From Incurvaria masculella (taxonomy: Eukaryota > Arthropoda > Insecta > Lepidoptera > Incurvariidae): DNA of 64,000 nucleotides. Shown here one piece after another: positions 11,405 through 21,438 of this stretch (positions are counted from its first letter, which is position 1; each line of letters starts with the position of its first letter). The notes beneath the pieces are model-generated. The model ran no database searches. It was not told where the DNA came from and saw only the letters and a program-made list of their open reading frames with translations. The position numbers were made by a program, and so were the translations under genes. The stretch spans positions 1,189,021 to 1,253,020 of the forward strand of contig OX335642.1 in NCBI GenBank assembly GCA_946894095.1, given 5' to 3'.

Positions 11405-11510
11405 CATGAATGCAATACAGTCAGTCAGTCAGTCAGCGTGTTTGCGTCCACTGCTGGACATACGCCTCTCCAATTTTTCTCCAGTCCTCGCGGCCCTCAG
11501 CGGTACGGCA
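11405..11510 (-). mobile_element. LINE 3'-end fragment (CGTCCACTGCTGGACAT type)
   Basis: GCGTCCACTGCTGGACATAC followed by GCCTCTCCAATT is a familiar lepidopteran non-LTR retrotransposon tail in reverse orientation. An opposite-strand copy with the same order (GGAGAAGGATTGGAAAGGCG, GTCCAGCAGTGGACGC, TGACTGACTGACTG) lies at 56990-57085. A short CAGT repeat marks the end. Confidence 0.65.
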
Positions 11511-11624
11511 ATGCAATACAATACAATAAAAAATAGAAGACTTTAAAGTTATCCAAATAAAAATAATAATAATGACATTAAATAAAAAATTAATTAAATG
11601 TGGGGTCGTTTAAAGAAAACCAAA

Positions 11625-11999
11625 ATGGGTCGGAATCCATGCAAAACTATGTGTGGCTGGGTTAATACTGTCGATCATTCCAAGCGGCTCATAGCTCGTA
11701 GCGCGGGGTCTTACTGCTCATGCGAGAGGTCGTGGTTTAGTACCCGCTCCGTCAAGTACTGCTTTCTTTGTATTTCTTAGTTATATAAGAGCAATACGTC
11801 ACGAAGTCGAGATTTTCCATGACTTGGAATTCATTTGAAACTGTGGTCCTCCTTCCCCTACTAAGTTAGGCCCGCCCGGTAGTGCACTATCGAATTGGAT
11901 GAAGAGATGCTCGAAGCGGCAGTAAACAATTGTCCGTGTCTTTAATCCAGTTCAATTTAGCCGTGCTCATAAAGGGAAGATCCTGACATGGGACCTAAA
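11625..11999 (+). mobile_element. T5-SINE copies: body fragment plus a decayed tRNA-headed copy
   Basis: A short body fragment (GGGTCGGAATCCATGCAAAA, 11625-11660) precedes a second copy. That copy starts near 11683 with GGCTCATAGCTCGTAGCGCG and a degraded B-box (GTGGTTTAGTACCC). Its body (CCGCCCGGTAGTGCACTATC, GAATTGGATGAAGAG, AGCGGCAGTAAACAATTGTC) is more diverged than at 9954 and stops before the tail at about 12000. Confidence 0.7.
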
Positions 12000-12046
12000 T
12001 GAAAATTAATGCCGGCAATATTATTTAAGTGACAGAGTCTTTAGGT

Positions 12047-12316
12047 TTTTAGGGTTCCGTACCTAGAGGGTGCCAACGGAACCCTATTACTAAGCCTCCG
12101 CTGTCCGTCCGTCCGTCCGTCCGTCTGTCACAGGGCTGTATTTTCACAGAGTGTGTATTTATTTTGCCGCTATAACAACAAATAGATGAAATTGAAAAAT
12201 AATTAATATTAAAGGGGGGGCCCATACAAAAAACGTGTTTTTTTTGTGTTCAATCTTTTACGATGGTACGGAACCCTTCGTGTGCAAGTGCGACTCGCAC
12301 TTGGCCGGATTTTTTA
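12047..12316 (-). mobile_element. CGAG element, full copy
   Basis: In reverse orientation the copy begins TTTAGGGTTCCGTACC, contains the (GTCC)n run and TATTTATTTTGCCGCTATAA, and ends CGAGTCGCACTTGGCC-like sequence (TGCGACTCGCACTTGGCCGG). Confidence 0.85.
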
Positions 12317-13352
12317 TTTTATATGGATAATTAATATTGCTTTTTTTTAAACTCTTATTGTTTCTCATTCCAGCACTGAACATTTTACAATTGATCTTCC
12401 AAGTGAAAAAATCTGCTAGTTTTCAAAAACAATGCCTCATGCTTACACAAATGCGCACATCGTACGTAAACTCGATCGCATACGAAAATATATATTTTCA
12501 TAAAAGCCATCAGTCCGCCCTTAACAAATAACGAGGAAATTCGGTGAATAGTGCCATCACATAACTCGATTACCCGCGCGACGCGTTGACACTCAAATTA
12601 CTCCCTCAAATAATATGTCTGGTAATGAGGTTAGGAGAACACACGCACACACACTATTTGCTGAGAGGAAAACGCGAGATAAAGGCGAGTGTTACCATAA
12701 GTAATTATCTGAAAGCTTTCGTGTTGTACGAACGAGTTGGGCGTACGGCACTTCCGTCCAACACTTTGATGAGGAAATATGTTCCAATGATGGCAATAAA
12801 CGGGAATGCTGCTGAAATATTTCTTGGTTTGCTTTTCTGCCCTACGATAAATTTACATTTGATTTCGGACGTACACAGTTACTGATATACAGGGCGTCAA
12901 GTATCAGACGGAAAAATCGTCCTCATACTTTATTGCAAATACCTACACACAAAATGTATGGGGAGGACGAATTTCTAAGTATATACATACAAAATACTTA
13001 TAACTAAATACAACATAAAAGAGGTTATGTATGTGCCTTTTTTTGCTCTAAATATGCCTGGCAATACCTGGTTAACTTTTGGACCATACCTCAATTTATT
13101 TCGTAAAGTTGTTTGTTTGGAGCGCAAGCCGTTAACTCCCGGTATATGCCTGTATATTCCTGAGCTTATTTTTAGCACAAAGGTAGGAAATTGAATATCA
13201 AGACCCAGTATTTATTTATTTATGGTATTAACTTTAACCTTGATATTTACGTCTTAGTGTGAGACACACCTTAAATGCATTTATGTAGGCGTTGCACTAA
13301 CTTATCTCGACGTCCCGTCGAGTCACACCACATCGGTTACTATTACACATTA
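12317..13352. other. No recognised gene; one GC-richer patch at 12540-12880
   Basis: The patch around 12540-12880 is less AT-rich and carries a short (CA)n run near 12640. It has an open frame of 99 codons (12586-12885, plus strand) with no motif I recognise and no clear splice sites. The rest is AT-rich. Confidence 0.4.
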
Positions 13353-13353
13353 C

Positions 13354-13606
13354 CTTTTTAGGGTTCCGTACCCAAACGGTGAAAACAGAACCTCAGCTGT
13401 CCGTCCATCCGTTCTACTCCAGGAACAGCAGCTGAAATTTTCACAGAGTGTGTATTTATTTTGCCGCAAACAAATAGGTAAGATAGAAAAATAATAAAAA
13501 CTAAGGGGGGGCCCCATACAAAAAATGTGATTTTTTTGTTTTAAATCGTGTACTATGGTACGGAACCCTTCGTGTGCGAGTCCGACTCGCACTTGGCCGG
13601 TTTTTT
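13354..13606 (-). mobile_element. CGAG element, full copy
   Basis: This copy is in reverse orientation: TTAGGGTTCCGTACCCAAAC at the left, TTATTTTGCCGCAA in the middle and GAGTCCGACTCGCACTTGGC at the right. The GTCC run is short. Confidence 0.85.
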
Positions 13607-13865
13607 ATTATAAATATTTTGATTTAGTTTAGTATGAAACAAAAAACTTAACAATATAAATCAAACCAAAGTGTTTTAGGGATTCGGTTTTCGAGTGGTT
13701 TGTTAAAACAACACTGTAAGTCTCGCAATTTCTCAATGCGACCTTGCTTCGGACAATGTTTCATTTCATTTATAAAACAGGACATTGATGACTAACGTTC
13801 CATGTCAGGACCTCGTCTTATGTGCGCGGCTACATTGAACGGGATGAATAAAATACACCTGAGAT

Positions 13866-14140
13866 AAAAAAACCGGCCAAGTGCGAGTCGGACTCGCAAA
13901 CGAAGGGTTCCGTACCATCGCACAAGATTTACAAGAAAAAACCCTTTAGTTATTATTATTTTATAATTTCATCTATTTGTTGTTATAGCGGCAAAATAAA
14001 TACATATTCTGTGAAAATTTCAGCTTCCTACCTGTTACGGTTCATGAGATACAGCCCTGTGACAGACGGACGGACGGAAGGACAGCGGAGGCTTAGTAAT
14101 AGGGTTCCGTTTTCACCCTTTGGGTACGGAACCCTAAAAA
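13866..14140 (+). mobile_element. CGAG element, full copy
   Basis: The element runs from AACCGGCCAAGTGCGAGTCG to GGGTACGGAACCCTAAAAAG. It includes TAGCGGCAAAATAAATACAT and GACGGACGGACGGAAGGACA. It lies only about 260 bp from the inverted copy at 13354, so the two could pair as a hairpin. Confidence 0.9.
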
Positions 14141-14981
14141 GTGAGAAATTGGCGCACGCCTACAATGAGACCAGCTGTCTTCAATTTTCTTAAACTACGA
14201 GCCCACCTTAAATCACACGCAAACATAGTCGCACACGTTTTGTGTCGGTGGAAAATGAGTAAGCGAATATATTTTCAGACCTTCTCCCGGTGCTCGATGC
14301 TGTTGTCAATGGAGATACCACGCGGACATGTCTGCTATGGCATCGCACAAACTGAAGTTTTCAAGATATCAGAGTAATATTGTTTTTGATTGCGTGTTAA
14401 TAACGCAAAGTAGCGGGGGTATTTTTGGAACTTTTGTCGGATTTCCGATGGGCCCGAGGGTGTGTCTGAAAAGTATAAGTCTTAAGTGCCACTCAAAGCA
14501 GATCTTGGGGCGATTCTACTGCCGAATCGTACTTATTATTTTATAAAGAGGAAATCTTGAAAGTACCACGCTAGTAAATCTTTCGAGCTTGCCTTCGGAG
14601 AATTCAAGGATCGCCGTGCCATGAGGAAGTTGTGTTTGAACCAGCGAGTATGGAAGGTCAGGAGTAACGATCTAAACTTATTGGCAAGCCGGCAGCGTAG
14701 CCACGAATTAGTGTAAAACGTCTAACTATAGTTATTCGCTTACGAATTCTAAATAAATAAACGCTAAATTGCGTCCTGTGAAGTTCTTACGTGTTCTTAC
14801 GTGACATTGGACCCTGGAAGTGGGTGCTGCCATTGTATGTTACTTTTTTTATTGGAGGCTGTACATGCCCAAACCGATTTTACATACCATTATGAATTTT
14901 CGTCTGTATAGTATATTCTTTATTTCATAGTATATTTGAATTTTGAAAATTATCACTAAACAGATATTGTGCACTCCAGTC
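14141..14981. other. No recognised gene
   Basis: Several 70-80 codon frames exist (for example 14141-14377 and 14328-14546, plus strand) without motifs or splice context. Nothing here matches the repeat families named elsewhere in the window. Confidence 0.4.
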
Positions 14982-15389
14982 TTAAGAGAGTCTTTACACT
15001 ATCAATTTCCAATACCGCTGGCGATCACTATTTACAAAATCTTAATGTTTTACTATTCTTATTAATGTGATTCTATTATAAGTTGTCGAAATTTACGTCG
15101 TTAATTTTTTAATGTTTCATTTTGCGTTACTTTTCGATTATTTTTTTTCGATAAATACAGATATTTACATATTGTTTTGCGGACTCTTGCGGAAATTATA
15201 CGGACTCAGAAAAAAGCTTTCTCAAACTTTTGACAACTTTTAGGGTGAGGGAAAAGTTAGGCCCTGGAAGTCGATTTCGCTAGTTCAGCGGCAATCGCCG
15301 TGAAAAATTGTGCCTTGGCCAATGGACAAAGATTGTAGTTCATAGAATTTTCATATCTTAGATTTCCCGTGACTTCATGGCAGCCTTAA
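14982..15389 (+). mobile_element. MITE family D, copy 1 (TTAA-flanked)
   Basis: TTAA flanks both ends. The left end is TTAAGAGAGTC and the right end, reverse complemented, is TTAAGGCTGCCATGAAGTC. Near the right end sits the family mark TTGTGCCTTGGCCAATGGAC. Related copies are at 21439-22250 and 24707-25112. It has no coding capacity. Confidence 0.65.
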
Positions 15390-17170
15390 AAAGTATACGT
15401 CCTAGGACGTAGGAGAGGACCCAAGAGGTGAAAATGTATCGAAGCGGCAATAAAAAATACAAAATTTATCCAAATACCCCGGACGGGACAAAACTAGAGG
15501 CAATAAAATTTACATTATTACCTCTATTTTTCCGAATTTGAATGTCGAATGGAATTGTCGTTCGTAAATCTCCTTCTAATACGCCTTTTCGTTGTAGCGC
15601 TCTGAAAAGAGAATATTCAGCATTTCCCTTTCTCAGAACGCCGCTTGTTTCAGCTCGGTATCGGCGTCTTATTTCATTACAAGCTATGACGGCAGCCTTT
15701 AAGGTAGCCATCGCATGAAAGACCCTGTTATGGACACGGAAAAGAATTGGCATGAGGCCGTTATTGCGACTCCACTACATGGACAAAGTGTTCTATAAGC
15801 AACTGATGCGAGTTTGCCGGTATGTGGTTCCGACTATCTTAGTTTTGCCAATAAAGGAGATATGCAACCGGAGCTCCAATGACTTTTTTGGTGCAACAGA
15901 AATGTGATCGACTATCCGACGTTCGAAACCATCGATAATTATTATTAATGATTTGAATTTTCAAATATTTCAACTTTCATGAGAACTCCAGCAAATATAA
16001 TTCGATCTAAACAGACGTTGAACAAATAGTTCCTTTGCAGAAAAAGTAGAGTCATCTGTTATCAGATATTTCAACAATAGAAATGTTCGGTATTTTGTAT
16101 TTATTTTCATAAATACAATTTATACACAATATATTTTTGCCAAAATAATAATCCAATGCGCAGAGCAATCTTTTGCATAATAGTAATAATATGTTGTGTT
16201 TGTTTTCTCGAACTGCACCTTTCTCTCGAATAACCACTTTTTATGCTTTTTAGATAGTTGGCCGCATATCTTTTTTTTTGTGAAAATTCGAATTCGTATA
16301 TTTCGAAATCTAGACACGGCCGTCAATAAAACCAAATGAGTATTTTGTGTCGAGACACCAAGTTGTTTCCTTAAGTTTTTCCCAACCCTTGAATACACTC
16401 AACACTGCGGATTCTGGAGGCACAATAAGCACAGTTCTATTTTTCACATACTATTTCATGTAATTTCTATACGAAGTGCTTGAACTAACAATTTGCTTAT
16501 TTTATCCTTTAGAATAACTCTCTACGGTGGTGTGCCCACTAAAATGAGCTAGAAAATCTAAGAATAACCTGCAACCGTTTATAACATAAAAAAAAGAACG
16601 CAATGCGGTGCGAACCTCGAACCTTTCGCTCAGGAAGCGACGCCAAGCGCGCTGCACTTAACAAGAATCTTATTCTAATTGCGAAAATAGTAATCCCTTC
16701 AGTAAATGCATTACTGAGACTTTAGATGCATCTGCTGACGTTTCTATGAGTTTACAGTGTCTGAAATGAATCAATTCGGGTTCAACTCAGTCAAAACAAT
16801 TTAACTATAAAGTATAATGTATATTCTATATGTATAATGTATATAATGTATAATGTAGTTCGATCCAAAAACAATTAAATTAGTAACGATTTTCTAGCCC
16901 ATACAAATTTTGCGATGTCCATTGTGTTTATTATTTTATTATGGATATCGCGCAACCAAATGATTTATGCCTTTTTCGCTCCACATTTGCGAAAGAGTAC
17001 TGGTTTACGTTTAAATCAAGGATGGGTCATTCCGAGTTAACCCATTCCAAGAATCCGCTTCCCCTCGTTTTGTTACGTCTTTCCCACTCCTTATTTAATC
17101 ATATTTATTCGTAGGAGAATTCCAAATTATGGGTATACACGGTAGCGAAATTGGTAGACGCAATACGCGC
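15390..17170. other. No recognised gene; one 95-codon minus-strand frame
   Basis: A minus-strand frame at 15466-15753 (95 codons, charged and Arg-rich) has no motif I recognise; it may be a decayed element, since GAAGCGGCAATAAAAAAT just upstream resembles the T5-SINE body. At 16600-16660 a tRNA-like fragment occurs on the minus strand (GGTTCGAGGTTCGCACCGC), without a full cloverleaf. The rest is AT-rich. Confidence 0.4.
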
Positions 17171-17320
17171 GGTCCAGCCTTGCAGTATATTCGTAAAGTA
17201 GTTCTGTTTACTGGGCTCTTTCTTAAATTAATGTGTCCTTGCTTCACGGTCGATTATACATACATACATGTTACATTCCTTGGAATAAGCGACGTATCTG
17301 CTTGGTACGAAAAAGTATAT
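17142..17320 (+). repeat. Repeat family H, copy 1
   Basis: The shared sequence runs from AGCCTTGCAGTATATTCGTA through TCCTTGCTTCACGGTCGATT to ACATTCCTTGGAATAAGCGA and TCTGCTTGGTACGAAAAAG. Copies or parts occur at 20970-21085, 27760-27850 (minus) and 38178-38245 (minus). The left part (AAATTGGTAGACGCAATACG) resembles a tRNA A-box region, but no B-box follows. The element class is unknown. Confidence 0.6.
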
Positions 17321-17587
17321 TTACTTAATATATATTCCCATTAGGCTTAAATTAGTCGGTTCAGAGCATTTAAAAATCATTTTAAGAAGCTGCACGACCT
17401 TTTGTTTGCTCACTGAAAGTTTTCCCTAGCATTTTACCGAAACTGGCTGCATGGCTCTTTCGAAATTCTGATTGAAATCCTGGATCCGATTCCAGATATT
17501 GATGGATCTTCGAAGTACCTTCATTCCGGTAGAATCATTCAGTAGTGAAATTAAAAAAACTAGAGTACATTTATAACTATTCCGGTA

Positions 17588-17972
17588 ATGTCAGCCTCAG
17601 TGGCCCAGTGGCGCGACACTTCGGCGATCGCTCTCCGAAGTTAAGCAACGCTGGGTCCGGTCTGGTCTTGGATGGGTGACCATGCGACCGTTGAGAGAGG
17701 CTGGCCGTGGTTCGGATTCCACGTTAAACTGTAGGTCCCCTTTCTTACTCACTAGGTGGTAGGGTTTATCCCGCCCGGGTTGGTACCATCGCATTGGATG
17801 AACGATCGTCGAAGCGGCAATGAAAATTGTCCGTGTTTTCCATCCAGTTCAATGTAGCCGTGCAATATAAGAAAGGTCCTGGCATGGCACCTAGTTCCCA
17901 TGTGGTGTGTTGGGCTAATACCATGACAGAAGGTGTGGTATTAGCCATCCATGTCCAGTCACATAAAAAAAA
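17588..17972 (+). mobile_element. T5-SINE copy with the clearest 5S-rRNA head
   Basis: After TCAGCCTCAGTGGCCCAGTG the head contains GATCGCTCTCCGAAGTTAAG, CAACGCTGGGTCCGG and TCTTGGATGGGTGACCATGC (about 17625-17695). This follows the order and sequence of eukaryotic 5S rRNA (CCGAAGTTAAGCAACG and TTGGATGGGTGACC), the region that includes its internal promoter. From 17705 (GTGGTTCGGATTCCACGTTA) it is the common T5-SINE body, complete to CATCCATGTCCAGTCACATA and an A-run at 17972. It is the best preserved 5S-headed copy here. Confidence 0.9.
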
Positions 17973-18012
17973 GGGTTCTGTTGGCACCCTTTGGGTACGG
18001 AACCCTAAAAAT
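17973..18012 (+). mobile_element. CGAG element, 3' end fragment
   Basis: Only the last 40 nt are present (GGGTTCTGTTGGCACCCTTT, then GGGTACGGAACCCTAAAAAT). They are fused directly to the A-tail of the T5-SINE at 17588. Confidence 0.75.
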
Positions 18013-18720
18013 ACATCCAAAACGGAGCCGGGAACCTCAGTTAATACACGATATAATATTTCTCCGTTACGCCTCTTCAAGTTCCCCTCCGTCCCCTCAC
18101 CTCACTCTGTTTGTCACAATTGTAATGTAAATAAAAACGATTTCCTTTCACTGGTACTTTTACTCTCGGCTTGTTAGCGAATATTTGTTACAAGCGGCAT
18201 CCCTTTGAACGCTTTGTTGCGAGTATCTGCCGCCCTTTCTTGTCAACATAATTATTATGTGGGTGCGTCCATTTTGTTCGCAACAATGAAGTGCGCTTTT
18301 TAAACAGCCACGGTCGGTTGTGTCCTGAAAAACTCAAAATATTTCCTGAAATTTTTTATCATTGTAACCTTTAGTCGAAACGTTGAAAATTATCAGTATT
18401 GTTTAAGTTATTTATTTTTAATGAGTTTAATTTTAAAGTTCAAGTACATAACTTGACCTGACAGATATTTTACAATTCCTACAAGGCCAAATCCGCAACT
18501 ATAATATTAATAAATTGCGAAAAATACTCAAAGGAGTAATGGCGCCGATTTTGATAAAAAACTTAATTTGCATTTGATATAAAAGTTGCCAGCCGGGAAT
18601 CGAGCCCGTTGATTTTAGGAAAAATAACGAAATAATCTTGTACGTAACACTTTTGGACGCATAGATAAACATGAAGGAGATATACCATCTAGTGCCGCTG
18701 TCTCCAATTTTTAAAGTCTA
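18013..18720. other. AT-rich stretch; isolated B-box-like fragment near 18583
   Basis: GCCAGCCGGGAATCGAGCCC at about 18588 is the reverse complement of a tRNA T-arm or SINE B-box (GGCTCGATTCCCGGCTGGC). It has no matching A-box, so it is probably a decayed tRNA-derived SINE. No gene is visible. Confidence 0.35.
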
Positions 18721-18725
18721 CCAAC

Positions 18726-18764
18726 CCAACTTACATTTGACCTTTAAGGTCAAATGTAAGTTGG
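18726..18764. repeat. Perfect 39-nt inverted repeat (19-nt arms, 1-nt centre)
   Basis: The left arm is CCAACTTACATTTGACCTT and the right arm AAGGTCAAATGTAAGTTGG, an exact reverse complement around a single T. It sits in AT-rich DNA with no recognised element around it. Confidence 0.9.
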
Positions 18765-18902
18765 ATAAATCACTATGGTAAATAAATAAGTCATCATTAT
18801 GATTTTCTGCTAAGTAACTTAGAGAAAATTTCAGGCACGAAAAAAAAATTTTTATCACATTTGGAATCAAGATTTAGCGATTTGGATTTATTAATCTAAG
18901 CC

Positions 18903-19070
18903 TGGTTTTCACCAAGTGCTAATTTATCTTAATCGAGACTTAAAGGGCCTATATTACTTAAGTGTTGATTATCTTGTACTGGTATTGATCGCAAGCTGCG
19001 AATATGTGGCGATTATGATAATCAGAAATTTCTTAAAAAAGGCCTTTAAATGTCCGCCCTTGCGTGGTTT
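18903..19070. mobile_element. Foldback repeat family F, copy 1 (decayed)
   Basis: It begins GGTTTTCACCAAGTGCTAAT, then GACTTAAAGGGCCTATATTA, TATCTTGTACTGGTATTGAT and AAAAAAGGCCTTTAAATGT. The 5' half and 3' half are loosely inverted (CACCAAGTGCTGATTT versus AATCAACACATGGTG in better copies). Other copies are at 29290 and 61027. Confidence 0.65.
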
Positions 19071-20195
19071 TAAATCAGTTTCAAGAGAAATGTTTCCATT
19101 AAGACGATTCGCCTCTCACCCCCTCTCGTCGCGCATGTGATGCATTTTGTCACTGTAATGCCCTCTATTCATCTACCCTCGCTCGGCACCCCTAGCGACG
19201 CCTCCGGGACCCACTAGGGACGCGCGACCTTCACTTGAAGGTCATCCATTAACACTAGTCTTAATCTGTCCTATAGTACTCGCGGGGCCTGGTACTAGCC
19301 AAATCGCAAAGTTAGATGAGGCACCCCAAGTAAACTAACTAAGTCTGACGATTATAAGTGTCATCCTTACAATATATGATTCCTTGTCTAGGAATCGAAT
19401 GATTTTCGTTAATGTATGTTTCCTTTTTCTATACAAAATACGTTGTGGAAACGGTGTCCATTTCCGAACTTTTTTGACTAAATGTAGAAATCTAAAAGCA
19501 AATGGAATTTTTTGTTTATGCATATATGCTGTTTTTGCTTATATCTAGAAATCGAATGACTTTCAGATTTCTAATGAGAAAAATCAACTTTTTTTATTTT
19601 TATTATTATTTAAAGAAATGATGGAATAAAAAAATATTAACAATCCATTATCAGTCTGGAGTTCTATTTGGATTTGCTGAAGCGTTTCACTACATATTAT
19701 TACATTTGTTAAAAAGCGCATTTGTATGGCGCGAGTAGTTGGCTAGTCCTAGCGCCTTAAGAACTGAGATGTCGGGAGAAAAATAATTGTTATTAGTCTC
19801 CCGCTCGCAATCTTTGGGCTTTGGAGTGGAGGGAAGAAGCATATACTGACATGTATGCATATACCCACGATTCAGTTCTTAACGCGAGCACTATTCTAAC
19901 ATTAAAAATGCGATCAGTATATTGGAAAATGACGAAAATATGACGAATTCTATAGCATTGAGTGCTTATAATGTATTATTGTAAATTTGGAAAAAAATAC
20001 TCCTGGGAATAAACAATTTGAAACGGATCTTAATAAAAATTGTCTTGGGTATAGATTGTAGCCTGGGGAAAGACATAGGCTACCTTTTGTTTCAACGAAA
20101 ACATCTTAGAGGGAGTAAGATAGGGAATGAAAATTTGTATCGGCAACCCAAAATTAGGGATATGAAAACTCATATAGTTAAAGCTTTTGATAAGA
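19071..20195. other. No recognised gene; GC-richer patch at 19090-19290
   Basis: The patch at 19090-19290 (GCGACGCCTCCGGGACCC and similar) is GC-rich and not obviously a repeat. An imperfect direct repeat (TCTAGGAATCGAATGATTTT and TCTAGAAATCGAATGACTTT) lies about 155 bp apart at 19390 and 19544. No motif-bearing frame was found. Confidence 0.35.
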
Positions 20196-20197
20196 CA

Positions 20198-20275
20198 TAA
20201 AGGAATTGTCCCGGCATGGAACCTAATAATATCTTGACGGTGGGCGTGGTATTAGTCATCCATTTCCAATTAAGT
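20198..20275 (+). mobile_element. T5-SINE 3' fragment
   Basis: Only the 3' region is present: GTCCCGGCATGGAACCTAAT, then GGTGGGCGTGGTATTAGTCA and CATTTCCAATTAAGTACA. Confidence 0.65.
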
Positions 20276-20379
20276 ACATCCAACATATACATTTCAGCAT
20301 AACAATGTCTCCAATTAGAGCTTCAGCTGCTAAAGTGCTTATAAGCCGTGGTTCCATATATTTGGGCTCACAAACTGTC

Positions 20380-20600
20380 TTAACACAAGCCCTATCGACA
20401 TATTTTCGATGAATGACATTGCACGTCTCTAGCAGAGGGCGCCCGAGGCGTCGCCGGTCGCCATAATACGTAGCGTCCGCTCCACCTCGTAGATACACGC
20501 TGCAGATATTCTCACGATAGCCTGAGCGAAGAGACACATCGCCCCCCCCCCCCCCCCCCCACTCCCCGCCTGCTAGCTGTGTGTGAAGCACGATAGCTTC
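20380..20600. other. GC-rich island with a run of about 19 C
   Basis: CpG-rich sequence (AGAGGGCGCCCGAGGCGTCG, CGTAGCGTCCGCTCC) is followed by an uninterrupted C run at about 20542-20560. It may be promoter- or exon-associated, but the only overlapping frame (minus strand, 20256-20609) is built from the C run and carries no motif. Confidence 0.4.
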
Positions 20601-20636
20601 TCGCATCATACCTTGAAAAGTTCCATAATAATAGTA

Positions 20637-20930
20637 TTAAGGTGGCCCTTCCCGCCGGGACTAACTCATTCGCGGGCAAGGTACAAAACCGTGCTATTGT
20701 GGTCTGGGACCTATTCTAAGATAGGCTCCGTGATGATGAGGATACAACATGTCCACAAAGCAGACAATGCGCATAGTGTTTGATTTGGTAAGATTTACGA
20801 AAATTTTAATTTCAAAACGACTTATAGCTAAAAGTAAATAACGACCGCTGTTGTCAAAAATCAAACAAAAATCAAATTGATTTATTAATCTTCACGAAAC
20901 AAGCTATGTCTGATGACTAATCTTTTTAGG
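20637..20930 (+). mobile_element. MITE family A, copy 1 (3' truncated)
   Basis: It starts TTAAGGTGGCCCTTCCCG and contains the family marks GGGACTAACTCATTCGCGGG, AAAACCGTGCTATTGTGG and CAACATGTCCACAAAGCAGA. It stops after ATGTCTGATGACTAATCTTT without the right terminal repeat. This copy shows the uninterrupted form of the site where a LINE tail entered copy 3 (29845). Confidence 0.8.
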
Positions 20931-20969
20931 TTTTTTTTTTTATTGCGAATGTTATCTTTTGCTGGTTCG

Positions 20970-21085
20970 GGTCAAGCCTTGCAGTATATTCGTAAAGTAG
21001 TTCTTTTTACTGGGCTCTTTCTTTAATGAATGTGTCCTTGCTTCACGGTCGATTATACATACATACATATCACATTCCTTTGTAT
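20970..21085 (+). repeat. Repeat family H, copy 2
   Basis: It matches 17175-17280 almost base for base, from AGCCTTGCAGTATATTCGTA to CACGGTCGATTATACATACA and ATATCACATTCCTTTG. The later part of the family is missing. Confidence 0.7.
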
Positions 21086-21438
21086 TTATTTCATTCATAA
21101 ATAAATAATTAGACCAAGCTAACTCAAGCGAAATTTTCACGAAAAGCTTAAGTACAATTTGAGTGCAAATCTGTCGGCGTCCCCCTTCGCTGCCCCAACT
21201 CACCGCTTACCAAAACTGCAGCATTAGGGAAATTCCCTCTTAATCTTCTCATTTCAACCCCTAACCGTCTGTGCTGCCCGCAGACTCCGACCCAGGTACA
21301 GTCGGATCAGTATCTCGGCATCTTGGTGTCCGGGATCAAGACTGTACACCGAGCGGTATTTCGGTCGATGTTGATTGAACCACTGACAGAAATATAAACG
21401 CTATACGTAGGAATAATATCATCATAATACAACATCGG

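Noticed and set aside
16590..16665. Possible minus-strand tRNA (anticodon-like CGCTTCCTGAGCG, GGTTCGAGGTTCGC)
   Set aside because: The T-arm and acceptor stem do not pair properly; it is more likely a tRNA-derived SINE scrap.
17130..17185. tRNA-Leu-like sequence (GCGAAATTGGTAGACGC)
   Set aside because: The A-box region is convincing but no T-arm or B-box follows at the right distance, and the continuation is repeat family H. Not a tRNA gene.
17625..17695. Functional 5S rRNA gene
   Set aside because: Only part of 5S rRNA is present, it is diverged, and it is fused to the SINE body used by tRNA-headed copies.
20256..20609. 117-codon minus-strand frame with a Gly run
   Set aside because: The Gly run is the C homopolymer and the start lies in a SINE tail; no recognisable domain.
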